A DNA stretch of 64,000 nucleotides from Aureimonas ureilytica (GCF_001475935.1 NZ_LDQA01000021.1:124001-188000); one strand, 5' to 3'. Positions 17,622-26,194 are shown, counted from the first letter of the stretch. Numbers and translations: made by a program. The notes: generated by a model from the letters alone, not told the origin.

Positions 17622-18321
17622 CGAGGCGGGCCAAGCTTCCGGCAGCAGCGTGGCCCGTGTCCCACGCGGCGGAAAGCGAGCGGGTGAGAAGGCCAGGCGC
17701 GGCTTCGGCCGGCTGCCATGCGGGACGAGCGGGGCCTTGCGTCTCGGCATCGGCCACGATCTCGCGGGCTGACGCTTCGAGATCGGCGAGGCGCGTGCGG
17801 GCCGGCGTCGCCGGGCGACGCGCGGCCTTCGCGATGCTGCGATGCAGCAGCGGATCGCGGGACTCGCAGGCCGGCGCGCATTGGTCGAACAGAAGCACAC
17901 CGTCCTTCCGCGCTGCGTCGAAGCTCGCCAGACGAACCGGCGGGGAGGTGCGCGCGGCGGCGGGCTTGGCTTCGGCCTCAGCCTGCATCTCTGCGACCGG
18001 CCCGAACACACGGGCGGGAACCGGCAGCCGCGCCTCGCGCACGGGTTTGCTCACGCTGGCGGTCATTATGGGCGTCGTCTCAGTGTCGCTGGCCCTCATG
18101 ACTCCGGTGCCAAGCCCCGGCAGCACCATGGCCTCTCGCTGGGGCTCGCTCTGCGCGGCTTCCTCGGCAAAGCCCGGCCATACCGCATCGCCCAGTCCGA
18201 GATCGATATGGGACGCGGCATTCAGCGCGATCATGACCGAGCCCGACAGAAGCGCCTGACCGGCAAAGCGCCGGGCAAGACGGGTCAGAGGGTGAAAGCT
18301 GCGGGTCGTCGCTGAAGCCAT
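17611..18321 (-). CDS. Hypothetical protein, probably membrane-anchored or exported
   Basis: I do not recognise this 236-residue protein. The N-terminus has basic residues and then a hydrophobic stretch (about residues 18-38, FAGQALLSGSVMIALNAASHI), a possible signal anchor. The rest is rich in Ala, Pro, Arg and Glu with no cysteine-rich or enzymatic motif; the only cysteines are in a DQCAPACESRD segment around residue 145-155. It is transcribed toward the EnvZ-like kinase gene and is 167 bases downstream of the diacylglycerol kinase gene on the same strand. Codon usage looks like its neighbours, so it is probably a real lineage-specific gene. Confidence 0.6.
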   Translation of the reverse strand: MASATTRSFHPLTRLARRFAGQALLSGSVMIALNAASHIDLGLGDAVWPGFAEEAAQSEPQREAMVLPGLGTGVMRASDTETTPIMTASVSKPVREARLPVPARVFGPVAEMQAEAEAKPAAARTSPPVRLASFDAARKDGVLLFDQCAPACESRDPLLHRSIAKAARRPATPARTRLADLEASAREIVADAETQGPARPAWQPAEAAPGLLTRSLSAAWDTGHAAAGSLARLVNW

Positions 18322-18488
18322 GTCCGATCGTCCTTGTGGGTCGAACGGAATCTGCGCTCTTTGGGAGACACCAGTGGGGCCGCTTCGTTACGTTTTGTGA
18401 CCGAGATTTCCGAAATGTTGCGGAGCTTGTCGGGGGCGTACCGCCGCCCGGAACCCGGCAAACGTTTGTTCGGGCGCGACTTTCGACG

Positions 18489-18884
18489 TCAGAAAGCGCG
18501 CAGCAGCACCACGGCGCCATAGCCGCAATTGGCGAGAATGAGGCAGAAGACGGCAAACGAGCCGAGATCCTTGGCCTGCTTGGCGAAGTCGGAAATCTCC
18601 GGCGACACGCGGTCCACGATCACCTCGATCGCCGTGTTCAGCGCCTCGCCGGCCATGAGCACCAGCATCAGAACGATCTGCACGAGGAAGTCGAGCGGGC
18701 TCGCCCCGATCAGCGCGAAGACGCCGAGCAGCGCGCCGCCCGCCATCAGCTCGTGCCGGAAGGCGGTTTCGCCGAGAATGCGGCGGAAGCCGCCGAAGGA
18801 ATAACGCGCGGCCGCGAAGAGATGGCCCGCGCCGCGCTTCTTTTGAGGCGCCGCCGTCCGGTCGAGCGAAAGATCGAGGCTCAT
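18489..18884 (-). CDS. dgkA: Diacylglycerol kinase (DgkA family)
   Basis: A 131-residue small integral membrane kinase with three predicted helices. It carries the family signature GEALNTAIEVIVDRVSPE and the AKDLGSFAVF region that forms the active site with the EALNTAIE helix. It phosphorylates diacylglycerol to phosphatidic acid, recycling the lipid left when phosphoethanolamine is transferred from phosphatidylethanolamine. The ATG at 18884 overlaps the stop of the transferase gene (ATGA), which fits that metabolic link. Confidence 0.93.
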   Translation of the reverse strand: MSLDLSLDRTAAPQKKRGAGHLFAAARYSFGGFRRILGETAFRHELMAGGALLGVFALIGASPLDFLVQIVLMLVLMAGEALNTAIEVIVDRVSPEISDFAKQAKDLGSFAVFCLILANCGYGAVVLLRAF

Positions 18885-20530
18885 GGGCGAGTTCCGATGG
18901 AGGCGAGGGTCTTTCCCGTGCCACGGCACGGGGCGAAGGCATCGAGCTCCCGGCTGTAAACCGAGGTCGAAACGTCCATCAAGCCCAAAATCGTGTGGAA
19001 CACATTGTCGTGCGAGAGATCTGCGCTAGCGCGAGACTTCAGGCAGGACGTGTCGATCCCGAACGCGGTCTGATAGCTCTGCGAGAACCAGGCGACCTGA
19101 GGCACATGGGTCTGCGTCGAGGGCGCGATGAAATAGGGCGCGGCGTGAAGATAGAGCCCGTTTTCGCCCAGCGATTCGCCATGATCGGACACGAAGAACA
19201 GCGCGGTCGAAAGCCTGTCCTCGCCCTTCAGCGTATCGATGATTTCGGACAGGACATGGTCGGTGTAGAGGATCGTGTTGTCATAGGCGTTGACGATCTC
19301 GGCGCGCTCGCAATCGGCGAACTGCGCCGTCTGACAGGCCGGCTGGAAGCGCTCGAAGTCCTTGGGGTAGCGCTCGAAATAGGCCGGGCCATGGCTGCCC
19401 AGCTGATGCAGCACGATCACCGTGTCGGACTGGACGCTCGGCAGCGCGCGCTTCAGCCGATCCACCAGGATCTCGTCATGGCACTCGCCGCCCGAGCAGA
19501 AGCGCGGATCGTTCGTGGCGGGCAGGAACTCGTAGGGGATGCGCTCGGCCACGCGCATGGAGCCCGTGTCGTTGTCGTACCATTCGACCTTCACACCGGC
19601 ATGGGTGAGCACGTCCGTCAGGTTTTCCGTCGAATGCGCCTTGCGCTCGGAATAGTCGCGGCGCGGATAGTTCGAGAACATGCAAGGGACGGACACGGCC
19701 GTCGACGTGCCGCAGCTCGATACGTTGGAGAAGTTGAAAACGCCTCGCGCGGCCAATTCCGGCGTGGTGTTCTTCTCGTAGCCGTTCAGCCCGAAATTCT
19801 GCGCGCGCGCCGTTTCGCCGACGACGAAGACGGTCAGCACCGGCTTGCCCGCCTTGGCGATGAGCGGCCCCTTGGCGGCGTCCGTGCCCAGCGGGGCGGG
19901 CGTCAGGTTGCGGTCCTCCATCTCGCGCGAGGCGAACTGGAACGCGGCGACCACGGGGGCGCTTGGGTTGAGGCTGGCGATCAGATCGCGATGCTGGCGG
20001 AAGGTCGAGGCGAAGGCCGAGTAGTTGAGGAATGTCGCGAGCGCCGCGCCGCCCAGAAGGGCGAAGACGGTCAGCGTGTTGTAGAGGAACTTGGCGGGAA
20101 ACCGGCGATGGCGCACCCGCACGAAGGCGATGGCGAGCGAAGGCAGGACACCGAACAGAACGAGATGCAGGATGAGATTGGGCGTGAAGAGATGCTTGGC
20201 CTCGCTCGTTGTTGTCAGCGCGACATTCTGAATCATCTCCCGATCGATCAGGACGCCGAACGTGTTCACATAGTAGGAGGCGGAAGCGGCCACGAGAACG
20301 AGCGCGATCAGGACTGGCTTGATGACATATTTCACCGAGACGATGACGAGGATCGCCGACAAGAGGCAGAACAGCCCGAGCCCGAGCCACACCAGCTTGT
20401 CGAGATGGCCGGAAAAATATTCGAGCCCCTTGCGCCAGAAGGTTTGGTTCGGCCCTACAAGAAGAAAGGCGGCCGTGAGAAGTGACAGCGAGACGCTGCC
20501 GATGACGGGGCGATGAAGGCGCATGGACAT
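18881..20530 (-). CDS. eptA: Phosphoethanolamine-lipid A transferase (EptA family)
   Basis: A 549-residue inner-membrane enzyme with five N-terminal helices (to about residue 170) and a periplasmic sulfatase-fold domain. Metal and catalytic residues are visible: Glu239 in VVGETARAQ, the nucleophile Thr275 in SSCGTSTAVSVPCMF, and the DH pair in FVSDHGESLGE. The cysteines of the periplasmic domain (SSCGT, VPCMF, RFCSGGEC, ACQ, DCE) match the disulfides of EptA/MCR-type enzymes. It transfers phosphoethanolamine to lipid A and so reduces binding of polymyxin-like peptides. It is coupled to dgkA and divergent from a PmrA/PmrB-like system, a common resistance arrangement. Confidence 0.93.
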   Translation of the reverse strand: MSMRLHRPVIGSVSLSLLTAAFLLVGPNQTFWRKGLEYFSGHLDKLVWLGLGLFCLLSAILVIVSVKYVIKPVLIALVLVAASASYYVNTFGVLIDREMIQNVALTTTSEAKHLFTPNLILHLVLFGVLPSLAIAFVRVRHRRFPAKFLYNTLTVFALLGGAALATFLNYSAFASTFRQHRDLIASLNPSAPVVAAFQFASREMEDRNLTPAPLGTDAAKGPLIAKAGKPVLTVFVVGETARAQNFGLNGYEKNTTPELAARGVFNFSNVSSCGTSTAVSVPCMFSNYPRRDYSERKAHSTENLTDVLTHAGVKVEWYDNDTGSMRVAERIPYEFLPATNDPRFCSGGECHDEILVDRLKRALPSVQSDTVIVLHQLGSHGPAYFERYPKDFERFQPACQTAQFADCERAEIVNAYDNTILYTDHVLSEIIDTLKGEDRLSTALFFVSDHGESLGENGLYLHAAPYFIAPSTQTHVPQVAWFSQSYQTAFGIDTSCLKSRASADLSHDNVFHTILGLMDVSTSVYSRELDAFAPCRGTGKTLASIGTRP

Positions 20531-20625
20531 CCGGCACAGGGGTAGGGTCGGTCTCGCGGCGAGCGGCGGCGAACCATGCTCGCAAGTCCGCTTCCATATC
20601 AGTTTTGTGACGTTGCGCCTTCGCG

Positions 20626-20651
20626 GCTTCTATACAGTTTCGTATAGAAGC
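20626..20651. promoter_or_regulatory. Perfect 10-bp inverted repeat between eptA and response regulator, putative operator
   Basis: Bases 20626-20635 (GCTTCTATAC) pair with 20642-20651 (GTATAGAAGC) around AGTTTC. The repeat is AT-rich against its surroundings and lies between the divergent eptA and PmrA-like genes, so it is well placed to bind a regulator of one or both. Intrinsic termination is unlikely here. PmrA boxes are usually direct repeats, so the binding protein is not certain. Confidence 0.55.
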
Positions 20652-20776
20652 TATGAGCGCCGTCCTCTGTCTTGCCGGTGCGACACCCGCTGCCGCAAAG
20701 CCGGGCGGGGAGGTCGTTGGGTGGCACTGCGTTGGGAGGCGACCCGCTTTCGCCTCATGGCGCATCGGAGTCCGGC

Positions 20777-21448
20777 ATGAAGGTTCTTCTGATCGAGGAC
20801 GATCGCTCTACCGCCGATTATGTCGGCGCGGGCCTGCGCGAGGAAGGGCATGAGATCGACCATGCGCCTGACGGAATGACCGGCTTCGAACTCGCCTGCA
20901 CGCGCAGCTACGACGCGCTGGTGGTGGACCGGATGCTGCCGCGCCTCGACGGCTTGTCGCTGGTGCGCGCGCTCCGCTCGGCCGGGCGCAATGCGCCCGT
21001 CCTCTTCCTCACCTCCGTCGGCGGGGTGGACGACCGGGTGGAAGGTCTGGAAGCGGGGGCGGACGATTATCTCCTGAAGCCCTTCGCCTTTTCCGAGCTG
21101 ATGGCGCGCCTCAACGCCCTGATGCGCCGCGCGCCGGGGCGGCGGGAAGAGACCACGCTGGAAGTCGGAGACCTCAAGGTCAATCTCCTGTCGCGCTCCG
21201 TCTCGCGCGCAGGGACCTCGATCGAGCTTCAGCCGCGAGAATTCCGACTTCTGGAATATATGATGCGCAATCGCGGCCGGGTGCTGACGCGAACCATGCT
21301 TCTGGAGCGGGTCTGGGATTTCCACTTCGACCCCAAGACCAATGTCGTGGAAACCCATGTCAGCCGGCTGCGCGCCAAGGTGGACCGGCCCTTCGCCAGC
21401 GAGATGATCCGCACCGTGCGCGGCTCGGGCTATCTTCTGGATGCGTGA
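20777..21448 (+). CDS. OmpR-family response regulator (PmrA/QseB-like)
   Basis: A 223-residue regulator. The receiver has LIEDDRST, phospho-acceptor Asp in LVVDRMLPRLDG and Lys in YLLKPFAF; the winged-helix domain has LQPREFRLLEYMMRNRGRVLTRTMLLERVWDF and the recognition region TNVVETHVSRLRAKVD. The ATG at 20777 begins the receiver directly; upstream in-frame sequence is not conserved-looking. It is divergent from eptA and overlaps the start of its kinase by 8 bases. Control of eptA-dgkA is the likely output, from context. Confidence 0.9.
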   Translation: MKVLLIEDDRSTADYVGAGLREEGHEIDHAPDGMTGFELACTRSYDALVVDRMLPRLDGLSLVRALRSAGRNAPVLFLTSVGGVDDRVEGLEAGADDYLLKPFAFSELMARLNALMRRAPGRREETTLEVGDLKVNLLSRSVSRAGTSIELQPREFRLLEYMMRNRGRVLTRTMLLERVWDFHFDPKTNVVETHVSRLRAKVDRPFASEMIRTVRGSGYLLDA

Positions 21449-22889
21449 GCGCGCGCGGGAGCGCGGCTCCGGCTTCTCGGTCCTGCGCACCACGACCTAT
21501 CGTCTGGCGCTGGCCTATACGCTGATCTTTATTCTGGCGGTCGCGGCCATCATGGGCCTCACCTACGCGGTCGCGACCCACGAAATCCGCGGCATTTCGG
21601 TGCGCGAGATCGACCATGACATGGCCGTCTTCGAATCCGCCTTTCGCGAGGGCGGCGAGGCGGAACTGCGCCACAGCGTGCACGAGCGCTCGGAAGGCGC
21701 GCCGGGAGACAGTTTCTTTCTGCTTCTGGCCCCGGACGGCAGTTTTCTTGAAGGCAATATCCCGCCCGTGCTCTGGCGCGAGGGCTGGAACCAGCAACTC
21801 GTCAATGAAGAGGTGCTGCATCTCAGCCAGGATCTGATGGACGCTGCCGCGACCAATAGCGACGACGAGGTGAGGCTCTTTTCGTTCGGGCGCGAGATCG
21901 GGCCCTATCGGCTTCTGGCCGGGCGCAACTCGCATGTGCTGCATGAAATCCAGGAGATCATGCTGGCCTGCCTGCTTCTGGGCTGCGTGGCGATCTCGCT
22001 GGTGGCCATGGTCAGCGCCTATGTCTTCAGCCGCGAGCCGGCGCGGCGGCTGAACGAGATCGCCGAGGTCACGCACAAAGTGGTCGCCGGGCGCTTCGAG
22101 CTTCGCCTGCCCGTGACGAAGCGGGGCGACGAGATCGACCGCCTGTCGGGTGACGTGAACCGGATGCTGTCGCGCATCGAGACGCTGATGGAGAGCCTGC
22201 GGCAGGTCTCCACCGATATCGCGCACGATCTGCGCACGCCGCTCGCCCGGCTGCGCCAGCGGCTGGACACGATGGCCCGCCAAAGACCCGAGCCCGCCCG
22301 TTTCGAGCGCGCCATGGAGGAGGCGATCGAGGAAAGCGACACGATCATCGAGACCTTCAACGCGCTCTTGCGCATCGCGCAGGTCGAGGCCGGCGCACGC
22401 CGCGCGCGGTTTCGCCCGCTCGACCTTTCGAAGCTCGTGGACAATGTCTGCGACACCTATGGCGAGGTCGCGCTGGACGAGGGGCACAGGCTGGACCCGC
22501 GCATCGAGCCCGGTCTCACCATCCAAGGCGACGGCGAACTCCTGACGCAGCTTCTCGCCAATCTGATCGAAAACGCCATCCGCCATGTTCCAGCTCCAGC
22601 AAAGATCGAGGTCCGGCTCGGCGCGCAGGGCGGGGCCGTGATCCTGAGCGTGCGCGACGACGGGCCGGGCGTCCCGGCTGAGGAGCGGGAGGCGATCTTC
22701 CGCCGCCTTTATCGGCTCGACCGCAGCCGCACGACGCCCGGCACGGGGCTGGGCCTTGCCATGGTCAGCGCCATTGCGGACCTGCACGAGGCGAGGATCG
22801 ATGTGTCGGACGGCGAACCCGGCCTTTGCGTGGCGCTTCTTTTCCCGCCGCTGACGGAACTCGGGGCGCTGCCTCGCGACGGGGCATGA
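21441..22889 (+). CDS. Sensor histidine kinase (PmrB/QseC-like)
   Basis: A 482-residue kinase with membrane helices at about 20-42 and 172-196, a periplasmic domain between them, HAMP, phospho-acceptor His in VSTDIAHDLRTPLARLRQRL, and HATPase with N box NLIENAIRHV, G1 RDDGPGVP and G2 GTGLGLAM. It starts 8 bases inside the 3' end of its response regulator. The periplasmic domain is acidic (several DE, EE and EGGE clusters), as in sensors of cationic peptides or metals, but this is only suggestive. Confidence 0.92.
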   Translation: MRERARERGSGFSVLRTTTYRLALAYTLIFILAVAAIMGLTYAVATHEIRGISVREIDHDMAVFESAFREGGEAELRHSVHERSEGAPGDSFFLLLAPDGSFLEGNIPPVLWREGWNQQLVNEEVLHLSQDLMDAAATNSDDEVRLFSFGREIGPYRLLAGRNSHVLHEIQEIMLACLLLGCVAISLVAMVSAYVFSREPARRLNEIAEVTHKVVAGRFELRLPVTKRGDEIDRLSGDVNRMLSRIETLMESLRQVSTDIAHDLRTPLARLRQRLDTMARQRPEPARFERAMEEAIEESDTIIETFNALLRIAQVEAGARRARFRPLDLSKLVDNVCDTYGEVALDEGHRLDPRIEPGLTIQGDGELLTQLLANLIENAIRHVPAPAKIEVRLGAQGGAVILSVRDDGPGVPAEEREAIFRRLYRLDRSRTTPGTGLGLAMVSAIADLHEARIDVSDGEPGLCVALLFPPLTELGALPRDGA

Positions 22890-22924
22890 AAAAAGGCCGG
22901 CCCCCGAGGGAGCCGGCCTTTCGT
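22890..22924. terminator. Strong bidirectional intrinsic terminator
   Basis: A 10-bp stem, AAAGGCCGGC (22892-22901) with GCCGGCCTTT (22912-22921), closes a 10-base loop. It has an A-run on the 5' side and T's on the 3' side, so it can end transcription from both strands. It lies between the convergent kinase (ends 22889) and PepSY-like gene (ends 22947). Confidence 0.85.
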
Positions 22925-22946
22925 CGGATCGAACGGAGAGGGCCGA

Positions 22947-23843
22947 TCAGCCCTCGAAACGCTCCTTGCGCAGCGTGCCGTCGAAGTTCAGCTCGACCGT
23001 CACGTCGCGCCCACTCTTGTCCTTGGCTTCCGCCGCGACATGGCGCGGGCCGGTCTCGTAGTCGCCGACATAGGTGTAGCCGAGCTTCTCGATCGCCGCC
23101 TTGGTAGCCGCTTCGTCCAGCGGGGCCACATAGGGCTCGCGCTCGGCGATGGCGTTGTTCTCGTCCACCTTCAGATCCCAGCGCTGGCCGGCGGCGTCCG
23201 TCGCGGTGAACTCGGCATGGTGGCGCTTGGCGTCCACCAGCGTCACGTCCTTGTAGCCGGCATCCGCGAGGGACTTTGCGGCGGCGTCCTTGTCCACCGA
23301 GCCGAAGTCGAACCAGCGGCCGTCGCGCTCGGCACGCTCGCCCGGAGGCGGAGGCGGCGGGCCGTCATGGCCGGGGCCATGGCGACCCGGACCCCCCGGT
23401 CCCTCGCGGCCCGGCCCATCGCGCTCGGGGCCGTCCCGTCCCGGTCCACCCGGACCCGGGCCGCGATCGGGGCGCGGGCGCTCCAGCGCGACACGCTCGC
23501 CGCCGCCGACGCTGATCGCATCGGCGCGAACCTCGCCGCCCCGGAAGGCGCCGTCGACGACGACCGTGTCGCCGATCTTCACCAGCGCGCCATTCTCGCC
23601 GCGCGGCCCGAGTTCCACCAGCGTGCGGCCGGTCGCGTCTTCCAGAACGAAGCGGTTGCCGAAGACATCAGTGACGCGGCCGTCGAGGCGGATCGTGTTC
23701 ATGTCGCGCAATTCGTTCACCTTCACCGGGGTGGCTTGCGGCGCGGCCGGGGCCTGCGCATAGGCCAGCCCTGAGCCGGCCAGAACGGGGGCGGCGAGGG
23801 CCGCGAGGGCGAGGCGACGCTTGAGGGACAGCTTGTGGGGCAT
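22947..23843 (-). CDS. Exported protein with OB-fold-like and PepSY-like regions
   Basis: A 298-residue secreted protein. A signal peptide ends near residue 30 (VLAGSGLAYAQA). Residues about 40-115 look like a small beta-barrel (NTIRLDGRVTDVFGNRFVLEDATGR, then VVVDGAFRGGEVRADAISV), as in bacterial OB-fold YdeI-type proteins. A Gly/Pro/Arg/Asp-rich low-complexity linker (about 118-170) follows. The C-terminal part has two PepSY-like repeats with the pattern A..L...GY..V, the second ending EAKDKSGRDVTVELNFDGTLR. It is divergent from a PhoPQ-like system with a palindromic site between, which suggests it is a target or modulator of that system. Confidence 0.75.
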   Translation of the reverse strand: MPHKLSLKRRLALAALAAPVLAGSGLAYAQAPAAPQATPVKVNELRDMNTIRLDGRVTDVFGNRFVLEDATGRTLVELGPRGENGALVKIGDTVVVDGAFRGGEVRADAISVGGGERVALERPRPDRGPGPGGPGRDGPERDGPGREGPGGPGRHGPGHDGPPPPPPGERAERDGRWFDFGSVDKDAAAKSLADAGYKDVTLVDAKRHHAEFTATDAAGQRWDLKVDENNAIAEREPYVAPLDEAATKAAIEKLGYTYVGDYETGPRHVAAEAKDKSGRDVTVELNFDGTLRKERFEG

Positions 23844-23902
23844 TTCGAAAGTCCTTTCCGTGTGGCGGATGGAGGCTTTTTACGAGACGCCGCGAAACCC
23901 CT

Positions 23903-23932
23903 CCTGAACCACGTGGTTCAGGTTCCGTTCAG
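23903..23932. promoter_or_regulatory. 20-bp perfect palindrome overlapping an 11-bp-period direct repeat, putative response-regulator box
   Basis: Bases 23903-23922 read CCTGAACCACGTGGTTCAGG, a perfect palindrome. Its right arm also starts a direct repeat, GTTCAG at 23916-23921 and again at 23927-23932, exactly 11 bases apart. Tandem half-sites one helical turn apart are the usual target of OmpR/PhoB-family regulators. The site lies between the divergent PepSY-like gene and the response regulator at 23986, so autoregulation and control of the PepSY-like gene are both plausible. Confidence 0.6.
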
Positions 23933-23985
23933 CCGCCGGGACTAGCGCGGAGGCTGGTGTGCAGCCGTAGAAAAGGGACGATCCG

Positions 23986-24660
23986 ATGCGCGTGCTTCTT
24001 GTCGAGGACGATGCCGCTCTCGCCGGCGAGATCGCGGCGGCGCTGCGGGCCGAGAATTTCGCGGTGGATCATGCCGAGAATGGCGAGGACGGTCTGCATC
24101 TCGGCGACACCGAGCTTTACGACGCGGCGGTTCTCGATCTCGGCCTGCCCGATATGAGCGGCATCGAGGTGCTGCGCGGCTGGCGCGAGGCCGCGCGCTC
24201 GCTGCCCGTCCTGATCCTGACGGCGCGGGATGGTTGGAGCGACAAGGTGCAGGGCTTCAAGGCCGGCGCCGACGATTATCTGGTGAAGCCCTTTCGCGTC
24301 GAGGAACTGGTGATGCGCCTGCGCGCCTTGGTGCGCCGCTCGCGCGGCCATGCCGACGCGCGCATCACCTGCGGGCCGATCAGCTATGACGCGCAGGTCG
24401 GCACGTTCGAGAAGGATGGCTTGCCGCTGAAGCTCACCGCGCTGGAATGGCGCGTTCTCTCCTGCCTCATGCTGCGCAAGGAGGTGGTGGTGCCGCGCGC
24501 CGACCTGATCGAGCGCGTCTACGAGGGCGATGCGGAGGTGGATTCCAACTCGGTCGAGGTCATCATCGCGCGGCTTCGACGCAAGATCGGCCATGGCATG
24601 ATCGAGACCTCGCGGGGCCTCGGCTACAGGCTCACCGCCGAAGGGGCCGGGGCGGCATGA
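23986..24660 (+). CDS. OmpR-family response regulator (PhoP-like)
   Basis: A 224-residue regulator. The receiver has LVEDDAAL, phospho-acceptor Asp in AVLDLGLPDMSG and Lys in YLVKPFRV. The winged helix has LTALEWRVLSCLMLRKEVVVPRADLIERVY and recognition region DSNSVEVIIARLRRKIG, close to PhoP/QseB members. Its stop overlaps the start of its kinase (ATGA at 24657-24660). The direct repeat just upstream is a likely self-binding site. Confidence 0.92.
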   Translation: MRVLLVEDDAALAGEIAAALRAENFAVDHAENGEDGLHLGDTELYDAAVLDLGLPDMSGIEVLRGWREAARSLPVLILTARDGWSDKVQGFKAGADDYLVKPFRVEELVMRLRALVRRSRGHADARITCGPISYDAQVGTFEKDGLPLKLTALEWRVLSCLMLRKEVVVPRADLIERVYEGDAEVDSNSVEVIIARLRRKIGHGMIETSRGLGYRLTAEGAGAA

Positions 24661-26147
24661 CGGCCCCGCACCCGCATCCCGAGGCCCGTCCTCCCCTCGC
24701 TCCGCCGCCCGCGCATCGCATGCCCACCCGCCCTTTCTCTCGTCGGTTCGCCCGCCTGTTCGGCGGCTCGTTGCGCGCGCGCCTCGTCGCCTCGGCGGTG
24801 CTGTTCGTTCTTGTCGCCATTCCGCTCACCGGGCTGGTGCTCGCCCATGTTCTGGAGGGCATCGTGCAGGCGGAGGTGGCGACGCGGCTCGACCTGCAAC
24901 TCTCGACCCTGCGCGCGGCGCTGACCGAGGGCGAGCGGCCTCCGCCCCGGCCCGGCCGGCCCCGTGGCGACGCGCGGCCTGGGGGCGATCTCAACTTCGA
25001 TCGGTTCGGCCCCGAACCCCCGCCCTTCGACCGGCCGGGCTCGGGCTGGTATTGGCGCATTCTCGTGGACGGGCGCGACATGGCGTCTTCGCGCTCGCTC
25101 GGCCCTCGCTCGCTCGACATGGCCGACCCTGACGAGGAAGACGGCCCACCCCATCGTCTGCGCCCGGCCCAGGACGCGGACGGCCAAGCGCTTCTGGTGC
25201 GCTCGCTGCGGTTCGAGCGCGAGGGCGAGAACATCCGCATCGACGTGACCGCCCCGCGCGGCGCGCTGAGCGCGCCCTTACGCGATGCGATCCTCGCCGT
25301 GGCGTTGACGCTCGCAGGTCTCGGCCTCCTCTTGATCGGGGCGATCGTGTTTCAGGTGCGCTTCGGCCTTCTGCCGCTGGAGCATCTGCGCGGCGCGCTG
25401 AAGGCCGTGCGCGAGGGGCGGCGCGAGCGGATCGAGGGGCCGCAACCGGCCGAGCTGAAGCCGCTGGTGGACGAGCTGAACGCGCTGATCGCGCAGGATG
25501 CCGCGCATCTGCGTCAGGCGCGGCTGCATGTCGCCAATCTCGCCCATGGCTTGAAGACGCCGCTCGCCACCTTGAGCGCGGCCGCCGAGCGCCTCGACGC
25601 GGGCGAGCGGCAGGCCGAAATGCTGGGCCTCCTCGACCTCATGGACCGGCGCATTCGCCATCACCTGCGCCGCGCCCGCACGGCGGCGCTGGGCGGCACG
25701 CGCCGGCAGGCCGATGTGGCGCGCCATGGGCGCGATCTCGCCGCGATGCTCGATAAGTTCCGCGAAAACGAAGCCGTGCGCATCGAGGCGCGCTTGCCGG
25801 AAACGCTGCCGGCCGGCGTGGACGGCGAGGATCTCGACGAGATGCTCGGCAATCTTCTCGACAATGCGCGCCGCCATGCGCGCAGCCTCGTGACGTTCGA
25901 CGCCGGGAGCCAGGGGCGCGAGGTGCTTATCCGCATCGGGGATGACGGGCCGGGCCTGTCGGAGGCCGAGATCGCGACGGTCCGCCAGCCCGGCCGCCGG
26001 CTGGACGAAAGCCAGCCCGGCCACGGCTTCGGCATTCCGATCACGGCCGAGATCGCCGAGCTTTACGGTGGCCGGCTGGAGTTCGGCCGAGCAGGCGTGG
26101 GCGGGCTGGAAGCGCGGCTCGTGCTGCCGGCCGCGACCGTGGAGTGA
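24657..26147 (+). CDS. PhoQ-like sensor histidine kinase
   Basis: A 496-residue kinase. A Pro/Arg-rich cytoplasmic N-terminus is followed by a membrane helix (about 42-64), a periplasmic domain with a Pro/Arg/Gly-rich insert (about 98-125), a second helix (about 208-232), HAMP, and a HisKA box of the PhoQ subtype with phospho-acceptor in NLAHGLKTPLATLSAAAERL (HGLKTPL rather than HDLRTPL). The HATPase has N box NLLDNARRHA and G1 GDDGPGLS. PhoQ-type kinases sense cations, acidity or peptides; here the signal is unknown. An alternative start at residue 22 (MPTRPFSRR) is possible. Confidence 0.88.
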   Translation: MTAPHPHPEARPPLAPPPAHRMPTRPFSRRFARLFGGSLRARLVASAVLFVLVAIPLTGLVLAHVLEGIVQAEVATRLDLQLSTLRAALTEGERPPPRPGRPRGDARPGGDLNFDRFGPEPPPFDRPGSGWYWRILVDGRDMASSRSLGPRSLDMADPDEEDGPPHRLRPAQDADGQALLVRSLRFEREGENIRIDVTAPRGALSAPLRDAILAVALTLAGLGLLLIGAIVFQVRFGLLPLEHLRGALKAVREGRRERIEGPQPAELKPLVDELNALIAQDAAHLRQARLHVANLAHGLKTPLATLSAAAERLDAGERQAEMLGLLDLMDRRIRHHLRRARTAALGGTRRQADVARHGRDLAAMLDKFRENEAVRIEARLPETLPAGVDGEDLDEMLGNLLDNARRHARSLVTFDAGSQGREVLIRIGDDGPGLSEAEIATVRQPGRRLDESQPGHGFGIPITAEIAELYGGRLEFGRAGVGGLEARLVLPAATVE

Positions 26148-26194
26148 GGCCGGCAGAATGACACCGGCGGATGCCGAGACGGCAACCGCGCGCC

